From contig JBDZVD010000018.1 of NCBI GenBank assembly GCA_040255525.1, positions 1-64,000 on the forward strand: a stretch of DNA of 64,000 nt, in the 5' to 3' direction. The notes beneath the pieces were generated by a model. The model saw nothing but the letters and a program-made list of their open reading frames with translations, was not told where the DNA came from and searched no databases. The position numbers and the translations under genes are program-made. This document shows, piece after piece, positions 1 through 9,391 of this stretch. This DNA comes from Rugosimonospora sp040255525 (lineage in GTDB: Bacteria; Actinomycetota; Actinomycetes; Mycobacteriales; Micromonosporaceae). How positions within the stretch are numbered: the stretch's first letter is position 1; every line of letters begins with the position of its first letter.

Positions 1-1188
1 CAACCAAGCGAACCAGGACAAAAACACCCAAGTAATATTCCGGTCTGCCCTAAGCTGCCGACCTACTACCACAGCCTGCGGGAAATGGCCGCGTGGCTGG
101 TCGAGCAGGGCGTCACCCACGTGGCGATGGAAGCCACCGGGATCTATTGGAAGCCGGTCTTCCACGCGTTGACCGAGAGCGATGATCTGAAGGTGTTGCT
201 GTGCAACGCCCACCACGTCAAGAATGTGCCCGGCCGCAAGACCGACGCCAACGATGCGGTCTGGTTGGCCGAGTTATGCGAGGTCGGGCTCCTACGAGGT
301 AGTTTCATCCCACCCGCGGACATCGCCGCGATCCGGGAACTGACCCGCTACCGCAAAAAGCTGATCGAGGAACGCACCCGCGAGACCCAGCGGCTGACCA
401 AGGTCCTCGAAGACGGCGGGATCAAGCTGGACTCCGTCGCCTCGCATACCGTCGGCGTGTCCGGACGAGCCATGATCGAGGCACTCATTGCCGGGGAACG
501 CGACCCGACAACGTTGGCGCAGTTGGCCAAGGGGACGCTACGCCGAAAGATCCCCGACCTGACCATGGCATTGGCCGGCCGCTTCGCCCAGCACCACGCC
601 CTGCTGGCCCGCCTGCACCTCGACCACATCGATCACCTGAACCTCATGATCGGACGGTTGGACGATCAGATCGAGCAGCTGACCGGCCCTTTCGCCCACC
701 AGATGCAGCTACTGACCAGCATCCCCGGCATCGGTGAACGCGCCGCGCAGGTCATCATCTCCGAGATCGGCGTGGATATGAGCCGATTCCCCAGCGCCGC
801 GCACCTGGCATCCTGGGCTGCGCTGTGTCCAGGCAATCACGAGTCCGCCGGTAAACGCACGACCGGTAAGACTCGCAACGGCAACATCCACCTCTGCGGG
901 GTGCTGGTCGAAGCCGCCTGGTCCGCGTTTCGCACCCAGACCTACCTCGGCGCCCGATTCCGTCGACTACACCGCCGCTTCGGCAAGAACGGAGCCAAGA
1001 AAGCAGCCGTCGCCCTGGCCCACAACATCCTGGTCATCGTGTGGCACGTCCTGACCAACAACACCCCATACGTCGAGCTCGGCACCGACTACTACACCCG
1101 CCGCGACAATCCCGAGACTCGTAAGAACCGCCTGGTCCACCAACTCCAAGACCTCGGCTACACCGTCGAACTCGCCCCGGCAGCCTGA
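1..1188 (+). CDS. IS110-family transposase, 5' end missing or outside the window
   Basis: This is the transposase of an IS110-type element, a site-specific DEDD recombinase that moves DNA without ordinary terminal inverted repeats. The frame is open from base 1; recognisable family sequence begins near base 55 and the first internal ATG is at 85. Typical landmarks are visible: THVAMEATGIYWKPVF, HVKNVPGRKTDANDA in the N-terminal DEDD domain, and the C-terminal transposase_20 part with LLTSIPGIGERAAQVI and the serine-bearing LCPGNHESAGKR. The usual first 30-40 residues with the first catalytic Asp are not seen, so the gene either starts left of the window or is 5'-truncated. It ends intact. An IS5-like fragment follows within about 85 bases, so this is the edge of an insertion-sequence scar. 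Confidence 0.85.
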   Translation, partial: QPSEPGQKHPSNIPVCPKLPTYYHSLREMAAWLVEQGVTHVAMEATGIYWKPVFHALTESDDLKVLLCNAHHVKNVPGRKTDANDAVWLAELCEVGLLRGSFIPPADIAAIRELTRYRKKLIEERTRETQRLTKVLEDGGIKLDSVASHTVGVSGRAMIEALIAGERDPTTLAQLAKGTLRRKIPDLTMALAGRFAQHHALLARLHLDHIDHLNLMIGRLDDQIEQLTGPFAHQMQLLTSIPGIGERAAQVIISEIGVDMSRFPSAAHLASWAALCPGNHESAGKRTTGKTRNGNIHLCGVLVEAAWSAFRTQTYLGARFRRLHRRFGKNGAKKAAVALAHNILVIVWHVLTNNTPYVELGTDYYTRRDNPETRKNRLVHQLQDLGYTVELAPAA

Positions 1189-1272
1189 CCACGCAACCAC
1201 CGACACAAGACCCCATCGGGGCTACGCCCCGATGCTGCCGCCTGCCCACTCACCCTTCCAGTTTCGTCTGAG

Positions 1273-1698
1273 CAGAACACGATCAAAGCCACTATCGCTT
1301 CCGACGCCGCCGGCCGGCCGATGTGGGCTGGAGCCATCCGCCCAGGTCGACAGCATGACCAGACCGCCGTGCGTACCGAAGGCATCGATGACCTCCTCGA
1401 CGCCTATCCACAGGTCCGGTTCCTGGTCGATGCCGGCTACCGCAGCCTGGCCAAGGACCACCCCGACCAGGTCATCGCCCCACCACTGAAACCGAAGAAG
1501 AACGCACCACCGGACGAGATCGCCGCCTACGAGGCAGCCCGCAAGACCCAGTCCTCGCAACGTATCCCCGCCGAACACGCCATCGCCGCCCTCAAATGAT
1601 GGCGCACCCTGCAACGCCTCACCGGCCGTCGCGGCGTCCTACCCGAAACCATCCGCGCCGTCGCTGCACTGGCCAGCGACCGCGCCGCCGCCCGATGA
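1273..1698 (+). pseudogene. IS5-type (DDE) transposase C-terminal remnant with an in-frame stop
   Basis: The C-terminal part of a DDE_Tnp_4-type transposase of the IS5 group. Translation shows QNTIKATIASDAAGRPMWAG, then PGRQHDQTA, VRFLVDAGYRSLAKD and the basic C-terminal helix region AEHAIAALK. At 1597 a TGA stands where relatives usually have Trp; after it the same frame continues with WRTLQRLTGRRG to a natural stop at 1698. The N-terminal half with the first catalytic Asp is missing. The stop and the truncation both mark it as dead. A shorter piece of a related transposase occurs at 9021-9092. Confidence 0.75.
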
Positions 1699-2007
1699 AC
1701 CAACACCCACCTCAATTGCTCCCCAGGTCGTAACTCGCGTGCTCGAAGCAACAGTGAAGGGCCCGTGGCGCGGCTGCCCGCGTCCGACTAACCCACGACC
1801 TCAACGGACCAATGCGCGACGACGTCAGCGAGCGACCGACACCGATTTTCAGCCCGGAACGGGCCGCCCGCCAGAGGCGACAGGGACTAACCCAACCCCT
1901 GCCCTCGGCCCTGCGTACAGCCGCCGCTCGACCGCAGCCGCGCGGGCTCCCACCTCACTGCGCGGCCAACGAAACTCATGGTCCCAGCAACGTGGGCGTG
2001 CGACGGT
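1699..2007. other. Gap without a supported gene
   Basis: This stretch lies between two gene fragments. The open frames on both strands have no recognisable domain and no credible ribosome binding site, and no strong inverted repeat was seen. It looks like leftover sequence of the insertion scar. Confidence 0.4.
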
Positions 2008-2184
2008 GCCGACCAGCGGATTGCGCTCGTCGTCGCTCATCATGGCAAGCACCCGCAGCGAGATGATGTCCTGATCGGCAGCCGGATAGCTGTGCTCGAC
2101 AGCGCACTCCAGCCAGACCGGCGCACCGTCGAGGAGAATCGCGCCGGATGCCGCGTTCACCCTGCTGACCCCGCTGAACCGCTC
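2008..2184 (-). pseudogene. Flavin reductase-like domain fragment
   Basis: A short minus-strand translation (ERFSGVS, GAILLDGAPVWLECAVEHSYPAADQDI, SLRVLAM, ending near NPLV) resembles the C-terminal half of the FMN-binding flavin reductase domain, where a WLEC-like strand and a DH/DQ-xI turn are typical. There is no N-terminal half and the end is frame-shifted. It is read as a dead fragment left by rearrangement next to the IS scar. The full-length flavin reductase at 49132 is a separate gene. Confidence 0.45.
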
Positions 2185-2238
2185 CTGCGGTGTGGCCGGC
2201 CCCAGCCACCGGGCCGGCCACACCGTTCGCCGGGTGGT

Positions 2239-4284
2239 TCAGCAGGTGATCTGGGCACCCGCCCAGTCGGTGTGGTCGCTGTCCGGACTGCCGTCGTCGT
2301 CGGCGACCAGGCGCAGCACCTGGGCGCCGGCGAGGCTGCCGGACAGGTGCTTGGCCGGGTCCGCGGCGGTCATCGGGCCGCTGTTGGCCACCTCGGCACC
2401 GTCCGCATAGATCACGAACGTGGCGTCGGCGTGGCTGCCGTCTTTCTCGTCATCGATGCCGACGTCGGTGCTGACGCTGCTGCACGCGCCGCCGAGGTAG
2501 TAATCGATCTCGGCCGGGGCGTTGGTGCCCAGGCCCTTGGCGTAGGTCACGCCGTTGATGGTGATGGTGCGGCCGTCCGCGGCACCGGTCTCACCGTTGC
2601 TCCGGTCCTTCTCCACCGGCCCCCAGTCATTGGACGCCGACAGCCAGTTCAGGTCCGACAGGTAGCTGGTGCCGGACGGCGGCGGCGTCGCGATCACGAA
2701 GCTGACCGTGGTCGTGGCGGTCTGCGAACTGGTACCGGTCCAGTTGTAGACGGCCGAGGCGGAGACCTGGTACGTGCCGGGGCCGGTGCCTGCGGGCGGA
2801 GTGATCGTCCACTGTGTCGTGAGCGCCTGGCCGCTCGGAACGGCGACGCCGATGGGGCGGGACTTGCTGGCGACCGTCCAGCCGGCCGGGGCGCTCAGCG
2901 TGACCGCCGCGCCGATCAGCGGGGTGCGGCCGTTGTCCGTCAGCGCGGTATTGACGTTCACCGGCGTGTTCGGGCTGACCAGCAGCTGCGAGCCGGTCGC
3001 GGTGGCATTCGGCAGGGACAGCGACAGGTCGACCGACGGCGGGACGCTGGCCCACCTGGCGTCCCGGGACAACCGGTAGATCGCGGTGCCGTGCGGCGGC
3101 ACGACCGCGCTGATGGTACCGGCGGTCTCCGTCGCGGTACCGGTCCACAGGTCCTTCTGGCGGTACGCGGCGGCCTTCGGCAGGCCGGCCGCCTGGGCCG
3201 TGGTGCTGATCTGCGCCGTCACGTCGGACTCGTTGTACAGCGCGACCGCGACGTCCCCGCCCTGCAAAGGCTTGACCAGCACGACGTGCCCGTTGCTGTC
3301 GCTGATCGGCGTGGCCTGCCTGGCCAGGGCGTCCTGGTCGATGGCGATGATGTCCTTGTTCAGCAGGATGTTCATCGTCGCCGAGCTGGCCCGGCGCAGG
3401 TCGGTACCGATCAACAGCGGCGCGGAGAGCATCGACCACATCGCGAAGTGCGTCCGGTACTCGGTGTCGGTCATCCCGCCGTTGCCGACCTCCAGCATGT
3501 CGGGGTCGTTGAACGCGCCCGCTCCGGCGTACGGGGCCAGCGGCAGGTTCTGCCGGATGATGGATTTCAGGCTGTTCCAGCTGTCGCCAATGTCACCGGT
3601 GGTCCGCCACAGGTTGCCCACCTGGGGCGCCCACAGCCAGGGCGAGTTCACGCCCCACTCGCAGATCGAGTAGACGATCGGCCGACCGGTGGCGGCCAGC
3701 GCGTCACGCATCGTCGAATACCGGTCGATGTACTGCTGCGTGGTGGTACTGCCCGCGTTGTTGCAGTTGTCGTACTTGAGGTAGTCGACGCCCCAGTCGG
3801 CGAAGGTCTGCGCGTCGACCGTCTCGTGGCCGAGGCTGCCCGGGTACCCGGCGCAGGTCGCCGTGCCGGCGTCCTCGTAGATGCCGAGCTTCAGGCCCAG
3901 CGAGTGCACATAGTCGGCGGTACCGCTGATGCCGTCGGGGAACTTCACCGGATCCGGTACCAGCCGGCCGGTCTGCGGGTCGCGGGAGTGGGTCATCCAG
4001 CAGTCGTCGATGTTCACGTACTGGTACCCGGCGGCCTTGAGGCCGGAGGAGACGAAGAAGTCGGCGGTCTGCTTGATCAGCTGCTCGCTGACGTTGCAGC
4101 CGAAGGCGTTCCAGTCGTTGAAGCCCATCGGCGGCGTGCGTACCAGTCCGTTGTCCAGGGCCTGGGCAGGGGCGGACCGGACGGAGTCCACGGCCAGCCC
4201 ACCGACGGCGATACCGAGCACGAGTACGGCGGAGAGCGCCGCGCGTGACAACCGGTACCGGAGGAACCTCGCGGGTGTTCGCAT
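2239..4284 (-). CDS. Secreted GH27 alpha-galactosidase with C-terminal NPCBM domain
   Basis: Predicted to hydrolyse terminal alpha-1,6-galactose from galactomannan, raffinose-type sugars or xyloglucan outside the cell (681 residues). The start at 4284 is chosen because GAAAGG lies about 10 bases upstream and the protein then opens with a basic, hydrophobic signal peptide (residues 1-42, AQA cleavage). The GH27 domain follows directly: PPMGFNDWNAFGC near 50, the nucleophile Asp172 in YLKYDNCN and the acid/base Asp262 in DPDMLEVGN. A beta-sandwich C-terminal domain, an NEW3-like linker domain (about 420-540) and an NPCBM/NEW2 carbohydrate-binding module (about 547-681, GLGTNAPAEIDYYLGGAC) complete it. 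It lies downstream of the GH35 gene, whose C-terminus carries a related NPCBM module. The family call is firm; the substrate is inferred. Confidence 0.93.
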   Translation of the reverse strand: MRTPARFLRYRLSRAALSAVLVLGIAVGGLAVDSVRSAPAQALDNGLVRTPPMGFNDWNAFGCNVSEQLIKQTADFFVSSGLKAAGYQYVNIDDCWMTHSRDPQTGRLVPDPVKFPDGISGTADYVHSLGLKLGIYEDAGTATCAGYPGSLGHETVDAQTFADWGVDYLKYDNCNNAGSTTTQQYIDRYSTMRDALAATGRPIVYSICEWGVNSPWLWAPQVGNLWRTTGDIGDSWNSLKSIIRQNLPLAPYAGAGAFNDPDMLEVGNGGMTDTEYRTHFAMWSMLSAPLLIGTDLRRASSATMNILLNKDIIAIDQDALARQATPISDSNGHVVLVKPLQGGDVAVALYNESDVTAQISTTAQAAGLPKAAAYRQKDLWTGTATETAGTISAVVPPHGTAIYRLSRDARWASVPPSVDLSLSLPNATATGSQLLVSPNTPVNVNTALTDNGRTPLIGAAVTLSAPAGWTVASKSRPIGVAVPSGQALTTQWTITPPAGTGPGTYQVSASAVYNWTGTSSQTATTTVSFVIATPPPSGTSYLSDLNWLSASNDWGPVEKDRSNGETGAADGRTITINGVTYAKGLGTNAPAEIDYYLGGACSSVSTDVGIDDEKDGSHADATFVIYADGAEVANSGPMTAADPAKHLSGSLAGAQVLRLVADDDGSPDSDHTDWAGAQITC

Positions 4285-4397
4285 TGACTGAGCCTTTCGG
4301 TAGGGAACGGGTGCAAACGGTGTTACGGCGCGGAGTTGGACTGCTGCGCCGGAGGGGGGTGTACACACGCACGCTTGTTCATGTTCCCCTCACTCCT

Positions 4398-4433
4398 CGT
4401 CCCGGCCCCACTGGCGCCGGTGGGGCCGGGACG
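4398..4433 (-). terminator. Perfect 14-bp hairpin after the GH35 gene
   Basis: Bases 4398-4411 (CGTCCCGGCCCCAC) are perfectly complementary to 4420-4433 (GTGGGGCCGGGACG) with an 8-base loop. The hairpin lies 31 bases after the GH35 stop codon and before the GH27 start. There is no U-run, which is common for actinomycete terminators. It probably ends or attenuates GH35 transcription, so GH27 may have its own promoter between 4285 and 4397. Confidence 0.7.
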
Positions 4434-4464
4434 GGTGGTGGTGTGCGGACCGACCGCTGGCCGC

Positions 4465-7400
4465 TCAGCCGGCGCAGGTGAGCACCGGGTTAGCCCAGTC
4501 GCCGTGGTCGTTGCCGTTGCCGTCGCCGGCGTCGCCGACGACCAGGTCGACGACCTGCCCGCCGGTGACCGGGACGTCGAGGTTTATCGCCGGCGACGAG
4601 CCGTTGACGGTGGGCGTGGTGACGAGCGTGACGCCGTCGAGGATCACACTGAAGGTGACCGTGCCGGCGTTGCCCTTCTCGTCGTCCATGCCCACGGTCG
4701 CGGTGAACCGGCTGCAGGCGCCGCCGAGGTAGACGGCGACGTCGCTGACCGCGTTGGTACCCAGGCCCTTCGCGTACCCGATGCCGTTGATGGTGATCGG
4801 GCGACCGTCGCCGGCCGCCTGCTCGCCGACGCTGGTGTCCCGCTCGACCGGGCCCCAGCCGTTGGTCGCCGACAGCCACGGCAGGTCGCTGACCTGGTGC
4901 TGGCCGGCCGGTGGCAGGGGCGGCACGGAGCCGACGATCCGTTCGTCGCCGACGCTGCGCCGCCTGCCTTCCTGCGTCATCGTCGCGGTCGCGGTGATCG
5001 GGCTCGCCTTGGCCAGGGTGGTGCCCGCGGTAACCGTGAAGGTGACCACGGCCGATTCGCCGTCGGTGAGCTTGTCGATCCTGGCCGGGCTCGGCGCGCC
5101 TGCCGTCCAGCCGTCGGGCAGCTTCAGCGCCGTGGTGATGTCCTTGGCCGCACCGCCGATGACGCTGACCGTGGCCGTCGCGGTGAACTGTGCTCCGGCC
5201 GTGACGGAGCCGGGAACCTGCAGCGCGACGGCGGCGCTCGGGGCCTTGGGCAGCCGGTACTTCCCGCCGTTGTACCCCGGGCTGACGTTGCCCGCGACCG
5301 TGAGCGAGGACGCATAGCTGCCGTAGTTGGTCAGCGCGACGGTGCCGAGCCCGCCGGTGGAGCCGTCCACGTTCCACACGGCTATCTTGATGTCGTTGGT
5401 GCCGTTCGGGTTGATGACGCCGGTCGGGATCGGGAAGCTGTGCTGCGGCCCGACGTAGTTGACATAGTTGCCGAGGTCCCAGCCGTTGACGAATATCTGC
5501 GCCCGGTACCGGCGGGACGGATCGTCGGTGATGGTCAGGCCGAGCGAGGTGTCCTGTCCGTGCGGCAGGTTCAGCGACACCTGGGTGGCATACCAGGAGA
5601 CGCCCGGCGTGGTGTCCGAGGCCGGCAGGCTCACCGGCTGCCAACTCCCAGTCGGGTAGCCCGGCAGGTACCACCCGGCCCGCTCGCCGTACAGGCCGCC
5701 GACGTTCAGCGGGCCGCGTACCGGGTCCAGCGGGGTCTCGCCGCCCCGCACGCCCTGCAACCGCCAGGTGATGGTGTTCAGCGGTGCGCCGACCAGAAAC
5801 GCGCCCACCAGCCCGCGGGCCGCCTTGTTGCCGCTGGACTCGTTGTAGTCCTCCTCGTGGCCCATGTTTACGGTGAGCACGGATAGCACGTTGTCGGGTC
5901 CACTGCGGACTGATCCAGCCGGGAATGAGTAGGTCTTCGTGCCGTTCGAGGTGGAGCTGCCAAGGAAGGTGCCGTTCAGCCAGACCGACGAGGCGGCCGC
6001 GCCACCACCGCTCTGCGCAGACAGCGTGATGCCCGTCTCCGAACCGGTACCTGTGAACCGGCCGCGGTACCAGGTGCTGCCGGTGTGGAAGCCGTAATCG
6101 TCGGCGAACAGCACGGGCAGCGAGCCGGGGCTGGTGATGCTGTTAGTAGTCATCTTGTCGGCGACCGTCCAGGTCGAGTCGTCGAACCCGGGCTGTGTCT
6201 CGGGCGACTCCTCGGTGTGCACCCAGTTGGTCAGCGCCGGCAGGGTGACCGGCCGCGCGGTCGGCAGTTGACCGGTCAGGCCGCCGGACCCCGAGCGGGT
6301 GGTTCGCACAGGTACGCCGTTCCAGGTCACCTGGTGCGCGGCGGTGAACACCTCGACCGAGCCGTCGGTGCCGACGTCCCCGGTCAGGTCCACAGCGGAC
6401 CCATGACTGCTCGCGCCGCGCAGCAGGTGGGTGCCGCGGACCAGCACCGGCCCGTCCGTGGTGTCCTGCCGCCAGAAGGTCTCCGCGGTGTCCTTGTCCG
6501 CGAGCAGCAGCAGGAGCGGGAGGCCCCCGCCGTCGACCGTCACCCGTACCAGCCCGTTGTGCGTGTAGTTGAGCCGCAGGTCACCGGTTGCCGGATCCCA
6601 GGTGGACGTCACCGTGCCACCGGTCGCCGTGACGCTCGGCCGGCTCGGGTAGTTCAGCACAGTCTCCCCGGCCGAGCCCGCGTCGCCGTAGAGCACCGCG
6701 ATGTCCCGGCCGCCGATGGTGGCGTTGGTCATCAGCTCCGAGGTGGAGTACTGCAGATGGTTACCGCCCAGGTCGTAGTCGGCGACGATCACCTTCGAGT
6801 CCCGGCCGTTGAGGGTGATCCCGGTACCGGGCTCCTGCGGCACCACGGGGTAGGTCGCCGGCCCCGGTACCGACAGGTCGATGGCGTCGATGGACACGTA
6901 ATTGTCGGTCGAGCCCGAGCCGTGCCGGCCGTCCACGACGATCTGCAGGGTGTGCGGACCGTCGGTCAGTCCGCCGCGCTGGAACAGCACCGCCTGGTTG
7001 GCGCTGCCGGAATCGTCCACAGTGGCCTGCAGCTCGCCGTCGAGGTACACGTCGGCGAGGCCGTGGTTGTTGGTCTGCGAACCGATCCAGCGGATCGCTG
7101 TACCGGTGAACGGAACCGTCACCGAGTCACCGGCCAGGTTGGAGAAGGACTCCGTGTTCTTGTAGTCGCCGCCGGTGTAGCTCTGATTGGCCACGTGCGA
7201 CCAGGTACCCGTGTACTGCAGGGCCGGGTCGTTGTCGTCGTAGCTGTAGTCGACCACCGGTCGCGCGCCGAAGTCGATCGCGATGTGCGTGCTGTCCACC
7301 GACGTCGACGTGGAGTCGACGTGGCGCAGCACGTGGAACTGGGTACCGGTGTCGGGGTTGCGCCGGGCGGTGTCCACGATCCGGGCGTTGTCCGGCTTCG

Positions 7401-8685
7401 CGGCCGGGATCGCATCGGTCTTTGTCAGCGGAGCGGCCGCCTGGGTCAGGTACCCGATGAGCTTGTCCTCGTCGTACTTCGGGTCCAGCTCACGGGTCTC
7501 CCGGATCGCTGCACCGTAGTCGTAGGAGGTGTAGTTCTCCGGCTCGCCGAGCCAGCCCCAGTTCGTGCCGCCGTAGGTCATGTAGAAACTCTGCGACGTC
7601 GCCCCGACCGCAAGGTTCTGCTTGTAGAACACGCTGGCGAACTGGTCGTTGATGAGCTGCGCGCAGTTGTCGTACCCGGGGCCGCCCCACGGGTCGAACG
7701 CCCCGCCCTGGAACTCGGCGGTCTCCAGCGGCTTGCCGGCCGCCTTGCCGCTGCTGATGTTCGGCACGCCGCTCCACCGGCTCGGGTTGCTGCAGTTGAA
7801 GCCCTGCGGGTAGGAGTCCATGCCGTCCACGTCGAGGGCGCCGGCACCGGTGCTGAAGGTGCCGTTGTTGTTGCCTACCAGGGGAACGGTGATTCCGTCC
7901 GCGTGCGCCTTGTCCTCGAGGTGCTGCATGTACGCGCGACCCGCGGCGTCGCCGTGGTAGTACTCGTTCTCCACCTGGTACTCGATGATCGATCCGGTGC
8001 CGTTGGTCAGCTGGTGGCGAGCCAGGATCCGGTCGATCTGGGTCTGCCACTGGTCGGAGTACTTGAGGTAGTTCGGGTCGCCGGTGCGGGTCGCTCCCGG
8101 CATGGCCGACAGCCATCCCGGGAAGCCGCCACCGTCGACCTCCGCGTTGATGTACGGGCCGGGTCGCGCGATGACGTAGATGCCCAGCCGGTCGGCGATG
8201 TCCAGCAGTTTGTCCACGTCACGGACGCCGGTGAAGTCGTAGACCCCGGGCGCCGGCGAGTGGTAGTCCCAGTCGAAGTACAGCGACACAGCGTTGAATC
8301 CGGCCGCCTTCATTTTCTGCAGCACATCCACCCACAGGTCCTGGTTCGGCAGCCGGAAGTAGTGGAACTCACCGGACCACAGGTACACGCGCTTCCCGTC
8401 GACCAGGTAGGAGTAGCCGTCGTAGCTGACCGTGTGCGCCTTTGCGGCGTGGGTCGGCTGCGGTGTCGCGCTGGCAGCCGACGGCACCCCAGCGGCGAGT
8501 GCGAGGAACGCCGCGATCGCGGCGATGCCGGCCAGCGCCCGCAGCGGTCCGGGGGGGATCGGGCTCGACCGGCCTGGCCACCGCGGGCCGGGGCGGGGGC
8601 GGCGCGGCGCGGCACCGCTGGGCTGGGGCCGGTCGCGCCGCCAGGCGCGCAGGCGCCAGCGGCGACGAGGGTTCGGAGACATCAT
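4465..8685 (-). CDS. Large secreted GH35 beta-galactosidase with NPCBM module
   Basis: A 1406-residue secreted beta-galactosidase, much longer than the common 600-residue GH35 enzymes. The start at 8685 is fixed by GGAGG six bases upstream; the next codon is also ATG. An Arg/Pro-rich N-terminus precedes a hydrophobic signal segment (about 48-72). The GH35 barrel begins near residue 85; SGEFHYFRLP, the acid/base Glu241 in QVENEYY and the nucleophile Glu324 in TAEFQGG are visible. Beta-sandwich and jelly-roll domains follow, including two galactose-binding-like regions, an NEW3-like domain and a C-terminal NPCBM module (GLGTNAVSDVAVYLGGAC). Together with the GH27 gene it would strip galactose from plant cell-wall side chains. 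Exact linkage specificity cannot be read from sequence. Confidence 0.93.
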   Translation of the reverse strand: MMSPNPRRRWRLRAWRRDRPQPSGAAPRRPRPGPRWPGRSSPIPPGPLRALAGIAAIAAFLALAAGVPSAASATPQPTHAAKAHTVSYDGYSYLVDGKRVYLWSGEFHYFRLPNQDLWVDVLQKMKAAGFNAVSLYFDWDYHSPAPGVYDFTGVRDVDKLLDIADRLGIYVIARPGPYINAEVDGGGFPGWLSAMPGATRTGDPNYLKYSDQWQTQIDRILARHQLTNGTGSIIEYQVENEYYHGDAAGRAYMQHLEDKAHADGITVPLVGNNNGTFSTGAGALDVDGMDSYPQGFNCSNPSRWSGVPNISSGKAAGKPLETAEFQGGAFDPWGGPGYDNCAQLINDQFASVFYKQNLAVGATSQSFYMTYGGTNWGWLGEPENYTSYDYGAAIRETRELDPKYDEDKLIGYLTQAAAPLTKTDAIPAAKPDNARIVDTARRNPDTGTQFHVLRHVDSTSTSVDSTHIAIDFGARPVVDYSYDDNDPALQYTGTWSHVANQSYTGGDYKNTESFSNLAGDSVTVPFTGTAIRWIGSQTNNHGLADVYLDGELQATVDDSGSANQAVLFQRGGLTDGPHTLQIVVDGRHGSGSTDNYVSIDAIDLSVPGPATYPVVPQEPGTGITLNGRDSKVIVADYDLGGNHLQYSTSELMTNATIGGRDIAVLYGDAGSAGETVLNYPSRPSVTATGGTVTSTWDPATGDLRLNYTHNGLVRVTVDGGGLPLLLLLADKDTAETFWRQDTTDGPVLVRGTHLLRGASSHGSAVDLTGDVGTDGSVEVFTAAHQVTWNGVPVRTTRSGSGGLTGQLPTARPVTLPALTNWVHTEESPETQPGFDDSTWTVADKMTTNSITSPGSLPVLFADDYGFHTGSTWYRGRFTGTGSETGITLSAQSGGGAAASSVWLNGTFLGSSTSNGTKTYSFPAGSVRSGPDNVLSVLTVNMGHEEDYNESSGNKAARGLVGAFLVGAPLNTITWRLQGVRGGETPLDPVRGPLNVGGLYGERAGWYLPGYPTGSWQPVSLPASDTTPGVSWYATQVSLNLPHGQDTSLGLTITDDPSRRYRAQIFVNGWDLGNYVNYVGPQHSFPIPTGVINPNGTNDIKIAVWNVDGSTGGLGTVALTNYGSYASSLTVAGNVSPGYNGGKYRLPKAPSAAVALQVPGSVTAGAQFTATATVSVIGGAAKDITTALKLPDGWTAGAPSPARIDKLTDGESAVVTFTVTAGTTLAKASPITATATMTQEGRRRSVGDERIVGSVPPLPPAGQHQVSDLPWLSATNGWGPVERDTSVGEQAAGDGRPITINGIGYAKGLGTNAVSDVAVYLGGACSRFTATVGMDDEKGNAGTVTFSVILDGVTLVTTPTVNGSSPAINLDVPVTGGQVVDLVVGDAGDGNGNDHGDWANPVLTCAG

Positions 8686-8811
8686 GGCGGACCTCCAGGT
8701 CGAGCGCGCCGTGACCGGGCACGGCGGATTGGGCCGGCGATCCTGGCTACCCCACCCGCAAACGATCAGAATCCGCCGTGCCTCGTGATGCAATTTGACG
8801 GACCGAGTTTG

Positions 8812-8825
8812 AATATGTCGATATT
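8812..8825. promoter_or_regulatory. Candidate operator upstream of the GH35 gene
   Basis: AATAT at 8812-8816 and ATATT at 8821-8825 form an inverted repeat around GTCG, giving a TCGATA core like that of the LacI sites at 15972 and 25804, and a TTATC half site follows at 8827. It lies about 130 bases upstream of the GH35 start in an unusually AT-rich patch. It resembles a LacI-family operator but differs from the three well-matched sites, so a different regulator or no function is possible. Confidence 0.35.
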
Positions 8826-9020
8826 GTTATCACGAGCTCTCCAGAAGTCAACCTCCGGTTACCGGCCGACCAGCCGCGACATCGACGACCCGCGATCCGC
8901 TACCCGGGAACTCGTAACGGCTGCTGGGGTTGGTGTTATGGTCTCGGGGCCCGAAATCGGCGACGACCGTCCCCTGGCCGTTCAACCCGGCGACCATCGA
9001 CCTGCACACGACCGAGGGCG

Positions 9021-9092
9021 GCTTCCGACGAACGCGGCCGACCGATGTGGGTCGGGGCAACCCGGCCCGGGCGCATGCACGACCAGACCGCG
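9021..9092 (+). pseudogene. Short IS5-type transposase fragment fused to another gene
   Basis: The frame reads ASDERGRPMWVGATRPGRMHDQTA, the same conserved segment as in the fragment at 1273-1698 but with different residues, so it derives from a related, not identical, element. It joins in frame with a metallophosphoesterase tail at 9093. Confidence 0.6.
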
Positions 9093-9308
9093 TATCCGGA
9101 GTTCGCGCAGTGGTGCGGCACCGACCGCACCGCCGACTGGCACATCCGGTTCCGGGTCACGGTCGCCGTCTACGGGCACCTGCACATCCCGCCTACGACC
9201 CGCTACGACGGCGTGCGATTCGAAGAGGTGTCCCTCGGCTACCCCCGCGAGTGGAGTCGACGCGGTGCGGCGCCGGCGCCCATGCGGCCGCTGTTCGAGG
9301 CGGCCTGA
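9093..9308 (+). pseudogene. Metallophosphoesterase C-terminal fragment
   Basis: The translation YPEFAQWCGT, DWHIRFRVTVAVYGHLHIP and YDGVRFEEVSLGYPREW matches the C-terminal end of the calcineurin-type metallophosphoesterases that in actinomycetes commonly precede a phosphopantetheinyl transferase gene; GHLH is the metal-binding motif of the last block. All upstream motifs are missing because the frame is fused to a transposase remnant. The stop TGA at 9306 overlaps the ATG of the next fragment. Confidence 0.6.
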
Positions 9309-9391
9309 TGATCGAACGGCTGCCGCCGTTCGCGTGGCTGACCGGCAACCTCCCGCGACCCCGACCCGCCGCGCCTATTCGGCAGGCTTGA
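9308..9391 (+). pseudogene. Possible N-terminal stub of a 4'-phosphopantetheinyl transferase
   Basis: An ATG overlapping the previous stop opens a 27-codon frame beginning MIERLPP, like the start of Sfp-type phosphopantetheinyl transferases found behind metallophosphoesterase genes. The similarity ends after a few residues and a stop follows, so only the gene border survives. The call rests mainly on gene order. Confidence 0.35.

Noticed and set aside
1978..4248. A 756-codon plus-strand open frame
   Set aside because: It is antisense to the GH27 gene; its composition (Arg, Gly, Val repeats) is typical of a shadow frame.
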